The notes below the pieces were generated by a model, which did no database searches, was not told the origin of the DNA, and worked only from the letters and a program-made list of their open reading frames with translations. A stretch of 64,000 nucleotides of DNA from Achromobacter sp. B7 (GTDB lineage: Bacteria; Pseudomonadota; Gammaproteobacteria; Burkholderiales; Burkholderiaceae_B): contig NZ_CP032084.1 of NCBI RefSeq assembly GCF_003600685.1, positions 4,960,001-5,024,000 on the forward strand, read 5' to 3'. Position numbers and translations under genes: made by a program. Positions 7,878 through 16,270 of this stretch are shown piece by piece (position 1 is the stretch's first letter; every line of letters starts with the position of its first letter).

Positions 7878-9110
7878 TCACGGCGCCGGCTGGGACCGGG
7901 GCATGCCGGCGCGGTAGCCGCCGATCTGAATGGCGCGGCCCGCGTACGTGCCGATGATGGCCATGGCCACGCACAGCGCCGCGCAAACGCCCAACGCCAC
8001 GCCCCAGCCGCCCAGGCGGTCGTGCGTGGCGCCCACCAGCGCGGGGCCGGTGGCCGCGAACAGATAGCCGACGCATTGCGCCATGCCCGACAAGGCAGCC
8101 GCCTGCTGCGCATGACTGGCGCGCAGGCCCACGAAGGCCAGGCCCAGAATGATGCCGCCGCCCGTACCCAGGCCCAGCAACACGATCCACAACGTGGCCC
8201 AGTGCGGCGCGGCGATCAGCCCGGCGAACGCCACGAACGATGCGGCAGCCGAGCAGAACGCGGCCGCGCGCTGATCCTTCATGCGCCGCACGACGGGCGC
8301 CAGGAACAGGGCCGGACCCGCCGACATCAGTTGCAGCAGCCCATGCAATGACCCCGCGCGTTCGGCGGAATAGCCCGCGTCGCGCAAGATGGCGGGCAGC
8401 CAGCTTACGCCCACATAGAACACGAAAGAATTGATGCCCAGATACAGCGTGACCTGCCACGCCAGCGGCGAATGCCACAGCCGCCCACCGTGCGGGGCGT
8501 GCGCGGTGGTGGACGCGGGCGCGGTATGCCCGCCCAATTGCGGCAACCACAACAGCAAGCCCAGCAGCGGCACCACCAACAGGCACAGCGTTGAAAAGCG
8601 CCAGCCATCGGCCGACAGATTGGCCAGGGGAATGGCGACGGCCGACGCCGCGCCCGCCGCGATGCTCATCGTCAACACATAGGCCGACGTCAGGCCCGCC
8701 ACGCGTTGCGGGAAGTCGCGCTTGACCAGGCTGGGCAGCAGTACATTGCCAATGGCGATGCCCGCGCCGATGATGGCCGTGCCCGCATACAGGCCCCAGG
8801 CCGCGCCATACGGACGCACCAGGATGCCGGCGCAAATCAGCAACAGCGCGCCGAACAGCGTGCGCTCCAGTCCGAAGCGGCGGGCCAGCGCCGCCGAGAA
8901 CAGCGACACCACGGCGAACGCCAGCAGCGGCAAGGTGATCAACATGCCGGCAGCCGTGGACGACAGGCCCAACTGTTCGCGGATCATGCCAATCAGCGGC
9001 GGAACACCGGTAATGGGCGCGCGCAGCGCCATGGCAATGCAGAGGATGCCCAGGATGAGCCAGGCCGCGCGGCGGCCGGCGTGGGGAAATGCAGAGGGAA
9101 TTTTCATCAT
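7878..9110 (-). CDS. MFS exporter, CynX/NimT family
   Basis: 410 residues with about 12 membrane helices. It shows the CynX/NimT N-terminal signature (LILGILCIAMALRAPITGVPP, and FSAALARRFGLERT in the 2-3 loop). E. coli NimT (YeaN) exports 2-nitroimidazole and is paired with the divergent AraC regulator NimR (YeaM). Here an AraC-family gene with a matching layout lies divergently at 9267, so a NimR-NimT-type drug efflux pair is likely. Cyanate transport (CynX) is the alternative, but no cyanase gene is present. ATG codons at 9110 and 9107 are equally possible. Confidence 0.85.
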   Translation of the reverse strand: MMKIPSAFPHAGRRAAWLILGILCIAMALRAPITGVPPLIGMIREQLGLSSTAAGMLITLPLLAFAVVSLFSAALARRFGLERTLFGALLLICAGILVRPYGAAWGLYAGTAIIGAGIAIGNVLLPSLVKRDFPQRVAGLTSAYVLTMSIAAGAASAVAIPLANLSADGWRFSTLCLLVVPLLGLLLWLPQLGGHTAPASTTAHAPHGGRLWHSPLAWQVTLYLGINSFVFYVGVSWLPAILRDAGYSAERAGSLHGLLQLMSAGPALFLAPVVRRMKDQRAAAFCSAAASFVAFAGLIAAPHWATLWIVLLGLGTGGGIILGLAFVGLRASHAQQAAALSGMAQCVGYLFAATGPALVGATHDRLGGWGVALGVCAALCVAMAIIGTYAGRAIQIGGYRAGMPRSQPAP

Positions 9111-9186
9111 GCCGACAGCTTATCCACACGCAAGCCTGCCGAATTTCGAGACAATGACAAGCTATCCTTCATTCCTGCCAAAGCGA

Positions 9187-9214
9187 TCCGGGCGGTGTGG
9201 TCCGGGCGGTGTGG
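9187..9214. repeat. Two perfect 14-bp direct repeats upstream of the AraC regulator
   Basis: tccgggcggtgtgg occurs at 9187-9200 and 9201-9214, followed by a partial third copy (tccgg). It lies in the 156-bp divergent region, 53 bases before the regulator ATG. It may be an AraC-type direct-repeat operator or a slippage product. Confidence 0.85.
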
Positions 9215-9266
9215 TCCGGCCAAGCCAGGTTTATCGACCCCTGTCACCCCGACCGCGCGGCCTGCC

Positions 9267-10064
9267 ATGCGACTGAACCTGCCAGCCCCCTTCGACCTCG
9301 ACTCGCCCACCCAGTGCACCTTCGCCATGCCGGTGGACCCGGCGGACCGGGACGACGAATCCCCCACCCATCGCCACCCCATGGGCCAGTTGGTGCTGGC
9401 GCTGCGAGGCGGCGTCACGTGTTCCGTGCCGCAAGGGCTGTGGATGGTGCCTCCACAGTGCGCCGTGTGGATACCGGGCGGCATGTCGCATAGCAATCGC
9501 GTCACGGCCAACGGGCTTGTGTACTTTCTGTTTGTGCCGGCCGATGTTGCCGGCCTGCCGACCAACTGCTGCACCCTGACGATCACGCCGCTGCTGCGCG
9601 AGCTGATCGTGCACCTGTCCGCGCAACCCGCCGCCGATCTGGACGCGCCCGTCAACCGCCAGCTGTCGGACGTGCTGATCGAGCAGTTGCGGCGCATGCC
9701 GGCCGAGCATCTGCACTTGCCGCTATCCGACCACCCTCGCCTGCGCGACATCGCCAGCGCGCTGAACGCCGACCCGTCCGACCGCAGCACCGTCGCGCAG
9801 TGGGGCAAGCGCGTCGCCATGAGCGAACGCACGCTGGCGCGGCTGGTGCAGCAGGAAGTCGGCATGAGTTTTGGGCGCTGGCGCCGGCAGCTGCACATCA
9901 TCCTGGCGCTGCAACGCCTGTCGGCGGGCGTGTCGGTGCAGCGCACCGCCGATGACCTGGGCTACGAATCGGTCAGCGCCTTCATCACGATGTTCAAGAA
10001 AACGCTGGGCAAGACGCCCGCGCGCTACTTCGCGGACAAGTCGGCGGGTCCGGCGGCGGGGTGA
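9267..10064 (+). CDS. AraC-family transcriptional regulator, NimR-like
   Basis: 265 residues from ATG 9267; the open frame extends much further upstream but only over the nimT-like gene on the other strand. The N-terminal cupin part has HRHPMGQLVLALRGGVTC and VPPQCAVWIPGGMSHSN, the AraC_binding/YeaM type. The C-terminal double helix-turn-helix has SERTLARLVQQEVGMSFGRW and ADDLGYESVSAFITMFKKTL with GKTPARYF. It is divergent from the NimT-like exporter, so autoregulation and control of that exporter are expected. Family call is firm; the NimR equivalence is inferred from pairing. Confidence 0.9.
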   Translation: MRLNLPAPFDLDSPTQCTFAMPVDPADRDDESPTHRHPMGQLVLALRGGVTCSVPQGLWMVPPQCAVWIPGGMSHSNRVTANGLVYFLFVPADVAGLPTNCCTLTITPLLRELIVHLSAQPAADLDAPVNRQLSDVLIEQLRRMPAEHLHLPLSDHPRLRDIASALNADPSDRSTVAQWGKRVAMSERTLARLVQQEVGMSFGRWRRQLHIILALQRLSAGVSVQRTADDLGYESVSAFITMFKKTLGKTPARYFADKSAGPAAG

Positions 10065-10077
10065 CGATGCGCCGCTG

Positions 10078-10857
10078 TTACCTCGGCTTGGGACCTGCCA
10101 CGATGAACAGGCGCGGAAACGGCAGCAGCACGGTGCCATCGGCCAGCGCGGGGTAAGCCTCGGCAATCAAGGCCTGATAGCGCGCCAGGAAGCTGGCCTG
10201 TTCCGCAGCGTCCAGCTTGTCCAGGTACGGACGCAGCGCGGTGCCCTTGAACCATTCCACCACCGCCGCCGCGCCTGCCAGCGGATGGTGATAAGTGGTG
10301 CGCCACACATCCAGCACGCCGCAATGCGGTTTCAGCAATTCGTAGTACCAGGCGGCGCTGTGGCGCGGCGGGTGCTTCACGTTGCCCGTCTTCGCCGCCC
10401 ACGGCGCTTCGCCCGCCACCTGGCGCGCGAGGCGATGTGCGGGTTCTTCCATGTTGTCAGGCGTTTGCACGGCCAGCAGGCCGCCCGGCGCCAGCTTGCC
10501 CACCAGACGCGGATACAGCGTGGCGTGGTCGGGCACCCACTGCAGCGCGGCGTTCGCCAGGATGACGTCGTATTGCTCGGGCGGATTCCAGGTGGCGATG
10601 TCAGCCAGGTCGAATTGCAGGGCGGGCAAGCGCTTGCGCGCGGCATCCACCATGTCTTGCGAGCTGTCCATGCCGGTGACCACGGCGTCGGGGTAGCGCT
10701 GGGCCAGCACCTCGGTGGAATTGCCAGGGCCGCAGCCCAGGTCCACCGCCCGTTGCACCGCCTGGTCAGGCAGGGCGGCGACCAGATCGCGCACGGGGCG
10801 GGTGCGTTCGTTTTCAAACGCGGAATATTGCTTGGCGGACCAACTGTTGTTGCTCAT
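10078..10857 (-). CDS. tam: Trans-aconitate 2-methyltransferase
   Basis: 259 residues, close to E. coli Tam. It transfers methyl from S-adenosylmethionine to trans-aconitate, a spontaneous isomer of cis-aconitate that inhibits aconitase. Class I methyltransferase motifs are visible: motif I VDLGCGPGNSTEVLAQRYP, then VTGMDSSQDMV, then DVILANAALQWVPDH and LAPGGLLAVQTPDN. The N-terminus WSAKQYSAFENERTRPVRDL is typical of Tam. ATG 10857 is chosen because AGGAG lies 6 bases upstream. Cytosolic and monocistronic; its 3' end lies 14 bases from that of the AraC gene. Confidence 0.93.
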   Translation of the reverse strand: MSNNSWSAKQYSAFENERTRPVRDLVAALPDQAVQRAVDLGCGPGNSTEVLAQRYPDAVVTGMDSSQDMVDAARKRLPALQFDLADIATWNPPEQYDVILANAALQWVPDHATLYPRLVGKLAPGGLLAVQTPDNMEEPAHRLARQVAGEAPWAAKTGNVKHPPRHSAAWYYELLKPHCGVLDVWRTTYHHPLAGAAAVVEWFKGTALRPYLDKLDAAEQASFLARYQALIAEAYPALADGTVLLPFPRLFIVAGPKPR

Positions 10858-10998
10858 GGCGGCTCCTGGTTGCGGCATAACGGCGCATAACGCGTCCATA
10901 ACGTTCACATACGGCCGACTCTACGCCCGGGAACGCCATATTACAAATAGGGAAATTTGCAGTTTTTCATATCGACGACGTATCGCAACGACGAAAAA

Positions 10999-11023
10999 AA
11001 CCCGCCGGGGTAACCGGCGGGTT
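10999..11023 (-). terminator. Rho-independent terminator of the TerC-family gene
   Basis: Stem AACCCGCCGG / CCGGCGGGTT (10 bp) with a 5-base loop, followed on the minus strand by a T-run. It lies 18 bases after the stop of the TerC-family gene. Confidence 0.88.
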
Positions 11024-11040
11024 GTTGCTGGACGGTTCGA

Positions 11041-12027
11041 TTACTGCGTCGACATCGTGTCCGAGCGGGTTTTCCACAAGGAGAACAGCACGCCGCCCAG
11101 GATCAGGCTGAACGTCACGCCCAGCGATACTGCCGCAGGCACCTTGCCGATGAAGCCGACCAGGAAAATCTTCGTGCCGATAAACACCAGAACCAGGGCC
11201 AACGCGTACTTCAGGTAGTGGAAGCGATGGATCATGGCGGCCAGGGCAAAGTACAGCGCACGCAAGCCCAGGATGGCGAAAATGTTGCTGGTGTAGACAA
11301 TGAACGGGTCGGTCGTGATGGCGAAGATGGCAGGCACCGAATCCACCGCGAACACCAGGTCAACGAACTCGATCAGGACCAGGGCCAAGAGCAGCGGCGT
11401 GGCATAACGCACCTTCTTGGACGTGGCCGGATCCGTCTCGGTCACCATGAACGCATTGCCGCGCAGGCCTTCCGTGACACGCATGTGGCGCTTCAGGAAC
11501 TTCAGGATCGGGTTGGTGGCGATGTCCGGCGTCTGGTCGGCAATCATCCACATCTTGATGCCCGTGAACACCAGGAACGCGCCGAACAAATACAGCAGCC
11601 AACCAAAATTACTGACCAGCGCGGCGCCCAGGCCAATCATGATGGCGCGCAACACGATCACGCCCAGGATGCCCCAGAACAACACGCGATGCTGGTACTG
11701 GCGCGGAATCGCGAAGAAGCTGAAGATCAGCGCAATCACGAACACGTTATCCATGGACAACGATTTTTCGATCATGAAGCCCGTGTAATAGGCCATGCCG
11801 CTGGTCGCGCCCATTTGCCACCACACCCAGCCGCCGAAGAGCAGCGCCGCGGTGATGTAGCCGGCCGACAACAGCAGGCTTTCACGCACACCGATCTCGC
11901 GGTCTTCCTTGTGCAGCACGCCCAGGTCAAAGGCCAGCAGGCTGACGACGATGCCCACGAACAGCAACCAGCTCCAGGTCGGTGTCCCTAAAAAATCGTT
12001 GGTGAAGAATGTGATCAAAGTGTCCAT
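11041..12027 (-). CDS. TerC-family integral membrane protein
   Basis: 328 residues with about eight membrane helices carrying the conserved acidic residues of the TerC/Alx family: LLAFDLGVLHKEDREIG, EKSLSMDNVFVIALIF and EFVDLVFAVDSVPAIFAIT. Related proteins are linked to tellurite resistance, pH response and Mn2+ export or metalation of exported enzymes. No ter cluster is nearby, so a Mn2+/metal role (Alx/MeeF type) is more likely. ATG 12027 is chosen over one 33 bases upstream because a G-rich site (GCGGGG) precedes it and MDTLITFF aligns with family starts. The upstream gap to nhaR is too short for a yybP-ykoY riboswitch. Confidence 0.9.
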   Translation of the reverse strand: MDTLITFFTNDFLGTPTWSWLLFVGIVVSLLAFDLGVLHKEDREIGVRESLLLSAGYITAALLFGGWVWWQMGATSGMAYYTGFMIEKSLSMDNVFVIALIFSFFAIPRQYQHRVLFWGILGVIVLRAIMIGLGAALVSNFGWLLYLFGAFLVFTGIKMWMIADQTPDIATNPILKFLKRHMRVTEGLRGNAFMVTETDPATSKKVRYATPLLLALVLIEFVDLVFAVDSVPAIFAITTDPFIVYTSNIFAILGLRALYFALAAMIHRFHYLKYALALVLVFIGTKIFLVGFIGKVPAAVSLGVTFSLILGGVLFSLWKTRSDTMSTQ

Positions 12028-12133
12028 GATTGCCCCGCTGTGTTCGAAGGTGCCCATCATCCGGATATGAGACCAACCGAGAAATCAGCCTGAAAGTGAG
12101 TTAAGGTTCGAAAAAACCGAAGAGTCCAAGCGC

Positions 12134-13027
12134 ATGCTGAATTACCGTCACCTGTATTACTTCTGGATGGTCGCCAAGGAAGGCGGCTTTTCGCGCGCCG
12201 CCGAACGGCTCGACATGGCCATCCAGACCATCAGCGCGCAGGTGCGCGAACTGGAAAAAAACCTGGGCCACCAACTGCTCAAACCGGCCGGCCGGGGGGT
12301 GGCGCTGACGGACGCCGGCAAGGCCGCCTTCGCGCGCGCCGAAGAAATCTTCCAGATCGGCCATACCTTGCCGCAGGAAGTGCGCGCGGCCGCCACCAAG
12401 CCGGTCATCCGGCTGTCGGTCGGCCTGTCGGATGGCATTTCCAAGCTTGCCGCGCACGCGCTGCTGGGCCCCGTGCTGGAAACGCCCGACCTGCGGCTGA
12501 CCTGCCACGAAGGCGAAGTTCAAGAGCTGCTGGGCGAACTGGCCCAACACCATCTGGACCTGGTGCTGGCCGGCCAGGGCGCACCCGCCAACCCCAACCT
12601 GCGCCTGACCAGCGACCGGCTGGTGTCTTCGCCCGTGGACTGGTACGGCCCGGCCCGCCTGGTGCGCAAGGCCGACACGCTGGACTTTCCGCGCTGCCTG
12701 GCGCGGCTGCCCGTGCTGCTGCCCACCGGCCATTCCGTGCTGCGCCAGACGCTGGACCGCTGGTTCAGCGAACAGGGCGTGCTGCCCAACGTCGTCGGCG
12801 AATTCGAAGACAGCGCGCTGATGTCGGTGTTTGCCGCGCGCGGCCTGGGCGTGTTCCCGCTAAGCCGCCTGGGCGGCGATGACATCGGCCTGCTGCGCGG
12901 ACTGCGTCCGCTGGCCCGCTGCGACGATGTCCATGAAGAAATCCACGCCATCCGCAATCGGCGCGGCCAGCATCATCCGCTGGTCCAGGCGGTGCTGGCG
13001 CACGCCAAGACTTCGGTTTTTTCGTAA
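12134..13027 (+). CDS. nhaR: LysR-type regulator, NhaR
   Basis: 297 residues. The N-terminal winged helix (MLNYRHLYYFWMVAKEGGFS, then RAAERLDMAIQTISAQVREL) is the NhaR signature, as is RPLARCDDVHEEIHAIRNRR at the C-terminus. In E. coli NhaR activates the Na+/H+ antiporter gene nhaA in response to sodium; in Burkholderiales it often stands apart from nhaA. Here no antiporter gene is visible. It is divergent from the TerC-family gene with about 106 bases between starts, so it might also act there. Confidence 0.92.
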   Translation: MLNYRHLYYFWMVAKEGGFSRAAERLDMAIQTISAQVRELEKNLGHQLLKPAGRGVALTDAGKAAFARAEEIFQIGHTLPQEVRAAATKPVIRLSVGLSDGISKLAAHALLGPVLETPDLRLTCHEGEVQELLGELAQHHLDLVLAGQGAPANPNLRLTSDRLVSSPVDWYGPARLVRKADTLDFPRCLARLPVLLPTGHSVLRQTLDRWFSEQGVLPNVVGEFEDSALMSVFAARGLGVFPLSRLGGDDIGLLRGLRPLARCDDVHEEIHAIRNRRGQHHPLVQAVLAHAKTSVFS

Positions 13028-13108
13028 TGTTTGTCACACGCACTCTGGTTTTTTAGAAATAGAATCCGCTTTATCGTGGACCCTCTTTTGAATCGGAGTA
13101 CCACTGCA

Positions 13109-13510
13109 ATGAAGAAAATCATCTGGCTCACCTTCGCCGTCCTGGCCGCGCTTTGGACGGGGCTGGTGGCGCTGACCCTGCAACTGACCGACTGGGTGTT
13201 GGCCACCATCGCCACCGCCCAGGTGCCGGGCACGGCGCTGGACACGTCCCAATGGGTCGCACCGGCGTGGGCGGCGGGCTGGCTGGACCCGGCCTGGTTG
13301 CAGACGCTGCAAGGCGGTCTGGTGTGGGCCGCGCAGGGCCTGAACCAGGTCTTGCCCGTGGCGGGCAGCCTGGGCACGCTGATCGCGGTGGTCGGCTGGA
13401 TCTTCTGGGGCTTCATCATCGCCGGCCTGCTGGTGTTGGCGTTGATCCTGCACTGGCTCGCGGGCAAGCGTCAGCAAGCCAATGCGGCCCAAAGCCGTCA
13501 AGTGGTGTAA
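13109..13510 (+). CDS. Hypothetical two-helix inner-membrane protein (133 aa)
   Basis: ATG 13109 follows GGAG at 13095. The product begins with a membrane helix (IIWLTFAVLAALWTGLVAL), continues with a Trp/Ala-rich segment facing the periplasm (WVAPAWAAGWLDPAWLQ), has a second strong helix (VVGWIFWGFIIAGLLVLAL) and ends in a basic tail. It resembles small conserved membrane proteins of Bordetella/Achromobacter without known function. It lies 81 bases after nhaR. Confidence 0.72.
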   Translation: MKKIIWLTFAVLAALWTGLVALTLQLTDWVLATIATAQVPGTALDTSQWVAPAWAAGWLDPAWLQTLQGGLVWAAQGLNQVLPVAGSLGTLIAVVGWIFWGFIIAGLLVLALILHWLAGKRQQANAAQSRQVV

Positions 13511-13561
13511 TAAGCGCGGCGACGCGCCGCCCGGCACGCTGCCTTTCATGAGGAGCGTGCC

Positions 13562-14212
13562 GTGCCCACCCGATCGGTCCCACCCGTCTCACCCTCGAAC
13601 AAGCCAGGCCTGCCTGGCTTGTCCGCCTGGTTGGCCGTGGTTTGCCTGCTGCCAGCCGTGGCGCTGGCCGACGCTGCCGCGCCGCCCAAGCCGAACCCGC
13701 TGGGCGTGGACGTCTGCATCACCACCGGCACCTCGGGCCAATACAGCGTGCGCGTGCGCAATGTGGGCGATGCGCCGCTGGTGCGCGTGGATGTCTCCGG
13801 CGTGCGCCTGGACGCGGCGGGCCACGCGACCGAGCCGCTCAATCTCAGCCTGGCCGACATCGCGCCCGGCAAATACAAAACCGCCATCCTGGCGCGGCAC
13901 GACGAATCGGCCGCGCTGGACCGCATCGTCACCTACACCCTGGTCGACGGCAAACCCAAGCCGCAGCATGAGCTGTTCGCGGGCAAGGTGGCCCACGTAT
14001 CGCCGGGCTCGGCCCTGCAATACACCTTGGCGCCACTGGCCGTGCGCGGTTGGACGGTGGCATATGGGTCGCCCGCCTCGGCGCGGCTGGAAGCCGGCAG
14101 CGCGGTGATCCTGGGCTATCCGGTCAGGCAAAGCGGCAAGCCGGCCACGCGCCCCGAAGCGGGCCGCTCTCCGTCGGCGGTGGTACCGCTGGCGCCGTGC
14201 AAGGCGTCGTGA
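13562..14212 (+). CDS. Exported protein of unknown function (216 aa)
   Basis: The GTG at 13562 follows ATGAGGAGCGTGCC, with AGGAG 6 bases upstream. A signal peptide runs to about residue 36 (LAVVCLLPAVALADA). The mature part has strands resembling an Ig-like or chaperone-type fold (GQYSVRVRNVGDAPLVRVDV, PLNLSLADIAPGKYKTAI). No catalytic motif or family was recognised. Its TGA comes from a TGATCA element in a tandem repeat shared with the facing gene. Confidence 0.7.
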   Translation: MPTRSVPPVSPSNKPGLPGLSAWLAVVCLLPAVALADAAAPPKPNPLGVDVCITTGTSGQYSVRVRNVGDAPLVRVDVSGVRLDAAGHATEPLNLSLADIAPGKYKTAILARHDESAALDRIVTYTLVDGKPKPQHELFAGKVAHVSPGSALQYTLAPLAVRGWTVAYGSPASARLEAGSAVILGYPVRQSGKPATRPEAGRSPSAVVPLAPCKAS

Positions 14213-14240
14213 TCAGGCGTGGTGATCAGGCGTCTTGATC
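14202..14240. repeat. Three 13-bp tandem units spanning the stops of two convergent genes
   Basis: aggcgtcgtgatc (14202), aggcgtggtgatc (14215) and aggcgtcttgatc (14228). Each is followed by A, so each junction forms palindromic TGATCA, a TGA on both strands. The left gene stops at 14210-14212 and the facing gene at 14241-14239, both inside this array. Confidence 0.92.
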
Positions 14241-14640
14241 AGGTGCCGCTGAGCAGGTCGCGCTCGTTCAGCAACGCGTAGACAATTTCAGGTTTGTTGT
14301 CGAAGCCGCGTCGGATGGCGGCGGGCAGCGCGGTGCGCGTCTTGCGGCACAGCCCGGGCGCCTCTTGCAGCTGGATAGAGATCCCGCGTGACGTACGCAC
14401 CTCGTTATCGCTGGGCGTGATGACGATCACGATGCCCAGCTGCGCCTGGATACGTCCCTGCATGGCACGCAGGTCTTCCAGGCTGGTGATGTTTTCCAGG
14501 CGCGCGACCAGGCGTTTTTCTTCTTCCTTGGTCAGCCGCAGGATGCGGATATCGGCCGCCGGATCCGCCAACAGCGCGTCGCGGTCGCACATACAGGCGC
14601 CCGGCGGACATTCTTGGCGGATGGGAAAGGCAACGTTCAT
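14239..14640 (-). CDS. Hypothetical protein, Cys-containing (133 aa)
   Basis: From ATG 14640 the product starts MNVAFPIRQECPPGACMCDR, where three cysteines in a short N-terminal stretch suggest a metal site. A charged helical part follows (LTKEEEKRLVARLENITSLE, DLRAMQGRIQAQLG), then a region ending KPEIVYALLNERDLLSG. It resembles a conserved hypothetical of Alcaligenaceae and is not a named family. A TTG at 14703 would add 21 residues but lacks a ribosome-binding site. There is no signal peptide. Confidence 0.68.
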   Translation of the reverse strand: MNVAFPIRQECPPGACMCDRDALLADPAADIRILRLTKEEEKRLVARLENITSLEDLRAMQGRIQAQLGIVIVITPSDNEVRTSRGISIQLQEAPGLCRKTRTALPAAIRRGFDNKPEIVYALLNERDLLSGT

Positions 14641-14793
14641 GGCGGACAGGCACGCGTGGGCCGATAAGACCGGCAGCAACTCCAGACGGTCAATTCTACT
14701 CAAGATGGCAAGCCGGCTTGCGCCGCGCGGTGATCGTTTTCCCGCACGGCGCTGCGGTATATTCCCCCCCTTGTTCCAGGTGGGGAGAGGCGC

Positions 14794-16155
14794 GTGAAAC
14801 GGATTTTGCTGGCGGCCTCACTGGCCACGATGGCGGTACAGCCGCAGGCCGGGGCTTGGGCACAGACCCAGGTTCAGGACCAAACGCGTACCCAGCTGCA
14901 GATTCTTGCCCAGGCCGCGTCCGGGACTGCTTCCCCGGCCGCCCGGCAAAACTATCCCATTGTCATCCAGCCCGGGCTGGCGGCCGTGATCACCCTGGGC
15001 AATGGCGATACGCAGCAAGCGAGCGTACGCGTGGGCGACGGCCCCCTCCAGCCGCTGGCCACCTTCGATGACGACACCGTGGACCAGGTGCAGGCCGTGG
15101 ACATCAACCACGACGGCTACCGCGACCTGATCCTGGGGCAAAGCGGCGGCAGCACGCAGCTTTTCGCCCGCCTGTTCCTGTACCAGCCGGATCGCCGCGG
15201 CTACCAGGAAATTGCCCACCCCGACAACGCCAGCCCCTGCAAAGGCTTCGTCAACCCGGTCATTGACGACAAGCAGCCTGTGATTCACGTGGCCTGCCGC
15301 TACGGCGCCGCCAGCAATGGCTTTGAAGACTACGTGCTGCGCCCCGACGGCACCGTGCGCGCCACATCGTGGGGCACCCAGGCGCTGTTCGCGCTGGAGA
15401 GCGAGGCTGCCGAACTGACCTACCGTTTTCGCGAAGACGGCGCCATCGACCGCATCGACATCGAGGGCGAAGGATCGCCGCTGGAGGGCGGCACGGTGCC
15501 GGTCAGCCGGCTGGACCTGTACGACGCGCCGGACGTCAACGCCCGGCCCGGCACGACCGCCGCTGAAGGCGAGCACCTGGACGTCGTCGCGCTGCGCCCG
15601 CCCAACTGGCTGCAAGTGCGCTACGCCGACAAGACGGCGGGCACGGTGCTGAAATGGGTGCGCTACGGCGATCTGCGCGTCGACAAGCATCGGCTGGCAA
15701 CGCCGTCGCCGAAAGACAGGCTGACGCTTGAGCTTGCCGACACGCTGGCCGATTGGAATGGCGAAGACGGCGGGCAGTTCATGGTCAGCGTGGCCAACCA
15801 TGGCGACGGGCCTGTGGCCCTGAACGCGCCGCGCGTGTGGCTGCTGTTGACCAACGCGCAGGGCGAGCGCATCGTGCACCCGCTGTACCAGCGTGAGGGC
15901 GACACGCTGCACCCCGCCAACCCGCTGGGCTTGGCGCGCGACCCGGTTGTGTGGGCCGCTGGTGAAGATGGAAAACCGGCTTACCTGCTGAACGACAACG
16001 GCTATAGCAGCGTGCCGTTCCTGCCCGCGCTTGCGCCCGGCAAGTACCGCGCCGCCGCCGTCCTGACCGACCCGGGCAATCTTGCCGCGCCCATCGTGTC
16101 CAACGACGTCCGCTTTGATTACCCCCTGCCGAAACGGCCGCCCGCCGCGCGGTAG
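14794..16155 (+). CDS. Exported protein with FG-GAP/VCBS-like calcium motif (453 aa)
   Basis: GTG start at 14794 with GGGGAGAGG upstream. A signal peptide ends near GAWAQ. Around residues 95-125, VQAVDINHDGYRDLILGQSG matches the DxNxDGxxDL calcium-binding turn of FG-GAP/VCBS repeats and XAC2610-like proteins. The middle holds an SH3b-like stretch (LYDAPDVNARPGTTAAEGEH). The C-terminal third looks like an Ig-like domain (GQFMVSVANHGDGPVALNAP). It is likely periplasmic or surface-bound; function unknown. It follows a 90-base promoter region and precedes the SanA-like gene. Confidence 0.75.
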   Translation: MKRILLAASLATMAVQPQAGAWAQTQVQDQTRTQLQILAQAASGTASPAARQNYPIVIQPGLAAVITLGNGDTQQASVRVGDGPLQPLATFDDDTVDQVQAVDINHDGYRDLILGQSGGSTQLFARLFLYQPDRRGYQEIAHPDNASPCKGFVNPVIDDKQPVIHVACRYGAASNGFEDYVLRPDGTVRATSWGTQALFALESEAAELTYRFREDGAIDRIDIEGEGSPLEGGTVPVSRLDLYDAPDVNARPGTTAAEGEHLDVVALRPPNWLQVRYADKTAGTVLKWVRYGDLRVDKHRLATPSPKDRLTLELADTLADWNGEDGGQFMVSVANHGDGPVALNAPRVWLLLTNAQGERIVHPLYQREGDTLHPANPLGLARDPVVWAAGEDGKPAYLLNDNGYSSVPFLPALAPGKYRAAAVLTDPGNLAAPIVSNDVRFDYPLPKRPPAAR

Positions 16156-16270
16156 CCGCGCGTTCATCATCCACCACACAGCGTCCCGACTCGTGACCTT
16201 TCCTCGCGCTGATCGCGGCCATTCGGGCGATAAGCCGGCCGCGGCTTCGGACCGGGCTTCGAAGCCGGCA

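Noticed and set aside
8706..9266. Upstream extension of the AraC regulator
   Set aside because: It lies antisense to the NimT-like gene; the AraC domain begins after ATG 9267.
12028..12133. yybP-ykoY manganese riboswitch before the TerC-family gene
   Set aside because: The gap is too short, and no paired-loop consensus is visible.
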